A stretch of 16,424 bases of DNA from Roseovarius sp. UBA6217. Lineage in GTDB: Bacteria; Pseudomonadota; Alphaproteobacteria; Rhodobacterales; Rhodobacteraceae. The first letter of the stretch is position 1. The number at the start of each line of letters is the position of its first letter. Made by a program: the position numbers and the translations under genes. Positions 13,542-16,424 of this stretch are shown in pieces. Below the pieces are notes generated by a model that made no database searches, was not told the origin of the DNA, and was given only the letters and a program-made list of their open reading frames with translations. The stretch lies in NCBI GenBank assembly GCA_002421985.1, contig DISF01000018.1, positions 60,583-77,006 of the forward strand, given 5' to 3'.

Positions 13542-14535
13542 GGCGCGCAACCACGTAACCGGCGAGATGGTCGAGCATGTCGCGCACCGGATGCGCGGGC
13601 AGGACACCAAGCGCCGCGCGCGCATCCGTGATCCATTGAATGGCCGCAGCGCGCGTTTCCTCGAGCGCGCCGCGCCTGTGCAGGATATCAAGCGCGCGCT
13701 CAAAATCGCCGCCCTTCTGATCGCCCTTCTCGATGGTGCGCCTCCAGAAGGCGCGCTCGTCGTCATCGGCCTGCGCCAGTGCGCGGATCACCGGCAGGGT
13801 CACCTTGCGCTCGCGGAAATCGTCGCCCACGTTCTTGCCGATGGATTTGGCGTCGCCCTGATAATCGAGCAGGTCATCGACGATCTGAAAGGCGATGCCA
13901 AGCGCGTCGCCGTAATCATAAAGCGCGGCGATCTGGCGTTCCGGCGCGGCGGCGATGACGCCGCCCACCTGCGTCGCCGCCGAAAACAGCGCCGCCGTCT
14001 TGCCGCGCACCACCTGAAGATAAAGCGCCTCGGTGGTGGCAAGATCGCGCGCCGTGCTCAGTTGCAGCACCTCGCCCTCGGCGATGGTGGCCGCCGCATT
14101 CGACAGGATGTCGAGCACGCGCAGCGATTCGGTCTCGACCATGAGCTGAAAGGCGCGGGCAAAAAGATAATCGCCGACCAGCACGCTCGACTTGTTGTCC
14201 CACAAGAGATTGGCCGTAGGCCGCCCCCGGCGGCTCTCGCTCTCGTCCACCACGTCATCGTGCAAAAGCGTGGCGGTGTGGATGAATTCCACCGTCGCGG
14301 CAAGGCGCACATCGTGATCGCCCCGGTAGCCGCACAGATCGGCAGAGGCCAGCGTCAGCATCGGGCGCAGGCGCTTGCCCCCCGCCTCGATCAGGTGGGC
14401 GGTCACCTCGGGGATGCGCGGCGCGTGGCGCGAGGCCATGCGCGCACGGATGAGCGTGTTGACGGCGTCGAGCCGGGGCGCGAGATGCGCGGCCAGGGCC
14501 TCGTGCGGTTTGGTGGCTGCCTCGTCCAAGCTCAT
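13534..14535 (-). CDS. ispB: Long-chain polyprenyl diphosphate synthase
   Basis: A trans-prenyltransferase that extends an allylic diphosphate with IPP to make the side chain of ubiquinone (probably decaprenyl in this group). The 333-residue product has GGKRLRP (52-58), the first aspartate motif LLHDDVVDES (DDVVD 93-97) and the second FQIVDDLLDYQGD (DDLLD 220-224). The fifth residue before the first aspartate motif is alanine rather than a bulky aromatic, which fits a long product rather than farnesyl diphosphate. The start at 14535 gives the expected N terminus; a GAGG directly abuts the ATG, unusually close for a ribosome binding site. The open frame continues far upstream without homology and was not used. 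It is divergent from the DUF2007 gene, 59 bases apart. Confidence 0.93.
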   Translation of the reverse strand: MSLDEAATKPHEALAAHLAPRLDAVNTLIRARMASRHAPRIPEVTAHLIEAGGKRLRPMLTLASADLCGYRGDHDVRLAATVEFIHTATLLHDDVVDESESRRGRPTANLLWDNKSSVLVGDYLFARAFQLMVETESLRVLDILSNAAATIAEGEVLQLSTARDLATTEALYLQVVRGKTAALFSAATQVGGVIAAAPERQIAALYDYGDALGIAFQIVDDLLDYQGDAKSIGKNVGDDFRERKVTLPVIRALAQADDDERAFWRRTIEKGDQKGGDFERALDILHRRGALEETRAAAIQWITDARAALGVLPAHPVRDMLDHLAGYVVARLT

Positions 14536-14558
14536 CCTCTTTTCCCGACCTCCGACCC

Positions 14559-14587
14559 TCGACAAATCATGCGCGGTGCTCTTATCT
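14559..14587 (+). promoter_or_regulatory. Possible promoter of the DUF2007-methyltransferase pair
   Basis: TCGACA (14559-14564) and TTATCT (14582-14587) are 17 bases apart. Transcription would begin at about 14594, at or next to the ATG at 14595, so the message may be leaderless. Confidence 0.35.
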
Positions 14588-14594
14588 CGGCGGG

Positions 14595-14810
14595 ATGAAA
14601 CAGCTCTTGAGCACGACCAACCCCGCCGACATGGCCTTTGCCAAGGCCCTGCTTCAGGGCGAGGATATAGACTGCTTTGAAATGGACGTAAACATGAGCA
14701 TGCTCGAAGGCTCCATCGGGATTTTTCCCCGGCGGCTTCTGGTGCGCGACGATGATTACGCGGCGGCGCGGATGGCGCTGGTGGATAACGGGTTTTCGCT
14801 TGAGGACTGA
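14595..14810 (+). CDS. DUF2007 small protein
   Basis: A 71-residue protein of the DUF2007 family, labelled a putative signal-transducing protein in domain databases, without a proven function. The characteristic pattern is visible: an N-terminal MKQLLSTTNPADMAFAKALLQGEDIDCF (a strand, helix and strand) followed by GIFPRRLLVRDDDYAAARMALVDNGF. The ATG at 14595 is preceded immediately by GGCGGG. It overlaps the methyltransferase gene by 11 bases, so the two are likely translated together. Confidence 0.85.
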   Translation: MKQLLSTTNPADMAFAKALLQGEDIDCFEMDVNMSMLEGSIGIFPRRLLVRDDDYAAARMALVDNGFSLED

Positions 14811-15564
14811 GCCGTTTTCCGAGGCGGACCTGAGCGTTGATGCCTTTCTCGGCGGGCGGTTGCGGATCGCGCAGCCGCGCGCGGGCTATCGCGCGGGGAT
14901 CGACCCGGTGCTGCTGGCCGCGAGCGTGCCCGCGCGCGCGGGCGAGACGCTGCTCGATCTGGGCTGCGGCGCGGGGGTGGCGGCGCTTTGCGTGGCCGCA
15001 CGGGTGCCGGGGGTGGCGCTCACGGGGCTGGAGATGCAGCCCGGCTATGCCGATCTCGCGCGGCGCAACGCCGAGGCAAACGGGATCGCGATGGAGGTGG
15101 TCACGGGCGATCTGGCCATGATGCCCGAGAGCCTGCGGCAGCGGCAATTCGACCATGTCATCGCCAACCCGCCCTATTTCGATCGCGCGGGCGGCACGCG
15201 CGCCGCCGATGCCGGGCGCGAGGGGGCGCTGGGCGAGGGCACGCCGCTGGCAGACTGGATGGCGGCGGCGGCGCGGCGGTGCAGGCCGGGGGGGCATATC
15301 TGCGTGGTGCACCGCGCCGGGCGGCTGGCGGATCTGCTGGCTGCGATGCGCGGCGCGGTGGAGGTGCTGCCGCTGATCCCGAGGCGCGGACGGGCGGCGC
15401 GGCTTGTGCTGGTGCGGGTGCGCAAGGGCGGGCGCGCGGCGCTGCGGCTCTGCGATGGCTGGTTGCTGCACGAAGGCGCGCGCCACGAGAAAGACGGGGA
15501 AAACCTCACGCCGTCAACGGCTTCGGTGCTGCGCGCGGCGGGTCCCCTGCCCTTTTACCGGTGA
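14800..15564 (+). CDS. tRNA1(Val)-A37 N6-methyltransferase-like protein
   Basis: A SAM-dependent methyltransferase of 254 residues resembling the TrmN6/YfiC group, which methylates N6 of A37 in tRNA1(Val) in E. coli. The family N terminus DAFLGGRLRIAQPRAGYRAGIDPVLLAA is followed by SAM motif I, LLDLGCGAGVAAL (about 51-63). The N6-adenine signature NPPYFD lies at about 123-128. The frame has no ATG near the expected start; TTG 14800, which overlaps the DUF2007 stop by 11 bases, gives the best N terminus but lacks a strong ribosome binding site, so coupling is likely. The substrate tRNA is inferred from the family and not provable here; release-factor or 23S rRNA methylation is less likely given the N-terminal pattern. 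Confidence 0.85.
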   Translation: MRTEPFSEADLSVDAFLGGRLRIAQPRAGYRAGIDPVLLAASVPARAGETLLDLGCGAGVAALCVAARVPGVALTGLEMQPGYADLARRNAEANGIAMEVVTGDLAMMPESLRQRQFDHVIANPPYFDRAGGTRAADAGREGALGEGTPLADWMAAAARRCRPGGHICVVHRAGRLADLLAAMRGAVEVLPLIPRRGRAARLVLVRVRKGGRAALRLCDGWLLHEGARHEKDGENLTPSTASVLRAAGPLPFYR

Positions 15565-15613
15565 TTTGCGGAAAATGGTTTGGGAAAAAAACCGCGCATC
15601 CTGCACGCGCCGC

Positions 15614-15642
15614 GTGACAGAATTGTAAAACTGTGCTGCAAT
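15614..15642 (+). promoter_or_regulatory. Promoter of the YdcH/DUF465 gene
   Basis: GTGACA (15614-15619) and TGCAAT (15637-15642) with 17 bases between them match 5 of 6 and 4 of 6 consensus positions. The leader is about 37 bases and contains a small inverted repeat, TGTCC-gta-GGACA (15648-15660). A GAATTG...CAATTC inverted repeat (15620-15644) spans the spacer and -10. Confidence 0.5.
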
Positions 15643-15685
15643 TCCCATGTCCGTAGGACACGCATTTTCACTGAGGAGACAGCCC

Positions 15686-15856
15686 ATGAGCTTGAGTTCG
15701 CATATCGAGGAACTGAAGAAGAAACATCACGCGCTCTCGGAAAAGGTGGAGCTGGCGCAACGCGCGCCGGGGGTGAGCACACTGGAACTCGCGGATCTCA
15801 AGAAACAGAAGCTGAAGATCAAGGAGGAAATCGAACGCCTGTCGGTGGACATCTGA
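15686..15856 (+). CDS. YdcH family (DUF465) small protein
   Basis: A 56-residue, strongly charged helical protein of the DUF465/YdcH family: MSLSSHIEELKKKHHALSEK, then LKKQKLKIKEEIERL near the end. The two heptad-like helices separated by the APGVS turn suggest a short antiparallel coiled coil. The function is not established. The start is ATG 15686, because GAGGAGA (15673-15679) lies 6 bases upstream; the in-frame ATG at 15647 overlaps the predicted transcription start and has no such signal. It has its own promoter and is followed by a GC-rich hairpin, so it is probably a single-gene transcript. Confidence 0.9.
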   Translation: MSLSSHIEELKKKHHALSEKVELAQRAPGVSTLELADLKKQKLKIKEEIERLSVDI

Positions 15857-15865
15857 CAGGCACAA

Positions 15866-15888
15866 GGGCCGGGCACATGGCCCGGCCC
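15866..15888 (+). terminator. GC-rich hairpin after the YdcH gene
   Basis: Perfect 9-bp stem GGGCCGGGC (15866-15874) / GCCCGGCCC (15880-15888) with a 5-base loop, 9 bases after the stop codon. The T run of a classical terminator is missing, so termination is probable but not assured. Confidence 0.6.
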
Positions 15889-16096
15889 GCAGGGCAATCG
15901 AATGAATTTCGGGGAGCGATGTGTGGCGATCCGTGATCTTGGGCTTTCATCTGGTTCTCGGGCGGAAGGTGTGGAGATGAAAGACAATAAAGCCCTTGGC
16001 ATCGGCGGCTAGATTGATTCTCTTGAACATTTTTCGGCGCGTCCGAGACTGTGCAGAATTTTGTGCCTTGGCGCATTTTGGTACGCCATTGGGAAG
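15889..16096. other. Non-coding stretch before the transposase remnant
   Basis: I see no supportable gene here. The stretch is more AT-rich than the window in general. Short open frames exist on both strands but show no family motif. It probably contains the junction where the insertion-sequence fragment to the right was truncated. Confidence 0.5.
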
Positions 16097-16424
16097 CATG
16101 TCAGCGATGCGGCTCTGCATGACAGCTAGGCGGTGGATCACCTGCTGATGCAGGGCAACACCGGCGCGGGGGTCTGGGCGGATGCGGCCTATCGCTCCGA
16201 GGAGATGGAAGCGAAGCTGAAGGCCGCGAAGCTGACCAGTCACATCCACCGCAAGGGCAAGCGCGGCAAGCCGCTGACCGAACAGGCCAAGGGTAGCAAC
16301 CGGACCAAATCCACGGTGCGGGTGCGGGTTGAGCATGTCTTCGGCGCGCAGGCCAACGACATGGGCGGCACGCTGGTGCGCACCATTGGCCTGGTGCGGG
16401 CGAAGGCGAAGATCGGGATGAAGA
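16097..16424 (+). pseudogene. IS5-type transposase remnant, cut at the 5' end and with an internal stop
   Basis: The C-terminal part of an IS5-family DDE transposase, continuing past the right edge. The recognisable reading starts HVSDAALHDS, where intact relatives continue DSQAVDHLL; here the glutamine codon is TAG (16127-16129), a probable CAG-to-TAG change. Downstream the frame is intact. VWADAAYRSEEM contains the second catalytic aspartate. SHIHRKGKRGKPLTEQAKGS follows, then RVRVEHVFGAQ, with the catalytic glutamate in the R-x3-E arrangement. The N-terminal half, including the first aspartate, is absent to the left, so the element cannot make an active enzyme. No terminal inverted repeat is visible within the window. 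Confidence 0.8.

Noticed and set aside
14536..15486. Long upstream extension of the polyprenyl synthase frame
   Set aside because: The family N terminus begins at 14535; the extension is antisense to DUF2007 and the methyltransferase and is arginine/proline-rich.
1..16424. CRISPR arrays, tRNA or rRNA genes, integrase and att sites
   Set aside because: I found no regularly spaced repeats, no cloverleaf-type sequences with a T-arm consensus and no recombinase motifs apart from the transposase fragment.

Overview
The window is chromosomal DNA from a high-GC alphaproteobacterium, most likely a member of the Rhodobacteraceae (Roseobacter group). I base this on recognisable protein families, namely the pyk / rpmI / rplT order, the TIGR02186 + TauE pair, an Nfu with an N-terminal Nfu_N domain, an ETF-ubiquinone oxidoreductase of typical alphaproteobacterial length, and DUF2007 and DUF465 small proteins. 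No taxonomic marker such as 16S rRNA is present.

Left part (1-2503, + strand): the 3' end of pyruvate kinase, a small membrane protein, then ribosomal proteins L35 and L20 with a clear promoter and a perfect intrinsic terminator. After these comes an NAD-dependent epimerase-like gene whose last 40 codons lie in another frame, so it is a probable frameshifted gene. Middle-left (2526-6431, - strand): TauE/SafE exporter plus a TIGR02186 periplasmic protein; an overlapping nfu-tsaB-rimI operon (Fe-S scaffold, t6A tRNA modification, S18 acetylation) with a promoter and an Irr-box-like palindrome upstream; and a universal stress protein.

Centre: a hicA-hicB toxin-antitoxin pair (6577-7249, +), visibly less GC-rich than its surroundings, with a perfect 15-bp palindrome just before hicA and a near copy 80 bp further on inside hicA. 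It abuts a convergent greA-membrane protein operon (7262-8749, -). Right part: ETF-QO (+), a secreted TPR protein (+) and ispE (+). ispE overlaps tail to tail with a long-chain polyprenyl diphosphate synthase (-), so two isoprenoid-pathway genes share their 3' ends. Then follow DUF2007 and an overlapping N6-adenine methyltransferase (+), a DUF465/YdcH protein with a good promoter, and finally a broken IS5-type transposase fragment running off the right edge.

Most of the window is ordinary core genome. The accessory or unusual parts are the hicAB module, the decayed transposase, the frameshifted epimerase, and several uncharacterised palindromes and repeats in promoter regions. I did not find a convincing new multi-gene system; the best leads are regulatory.
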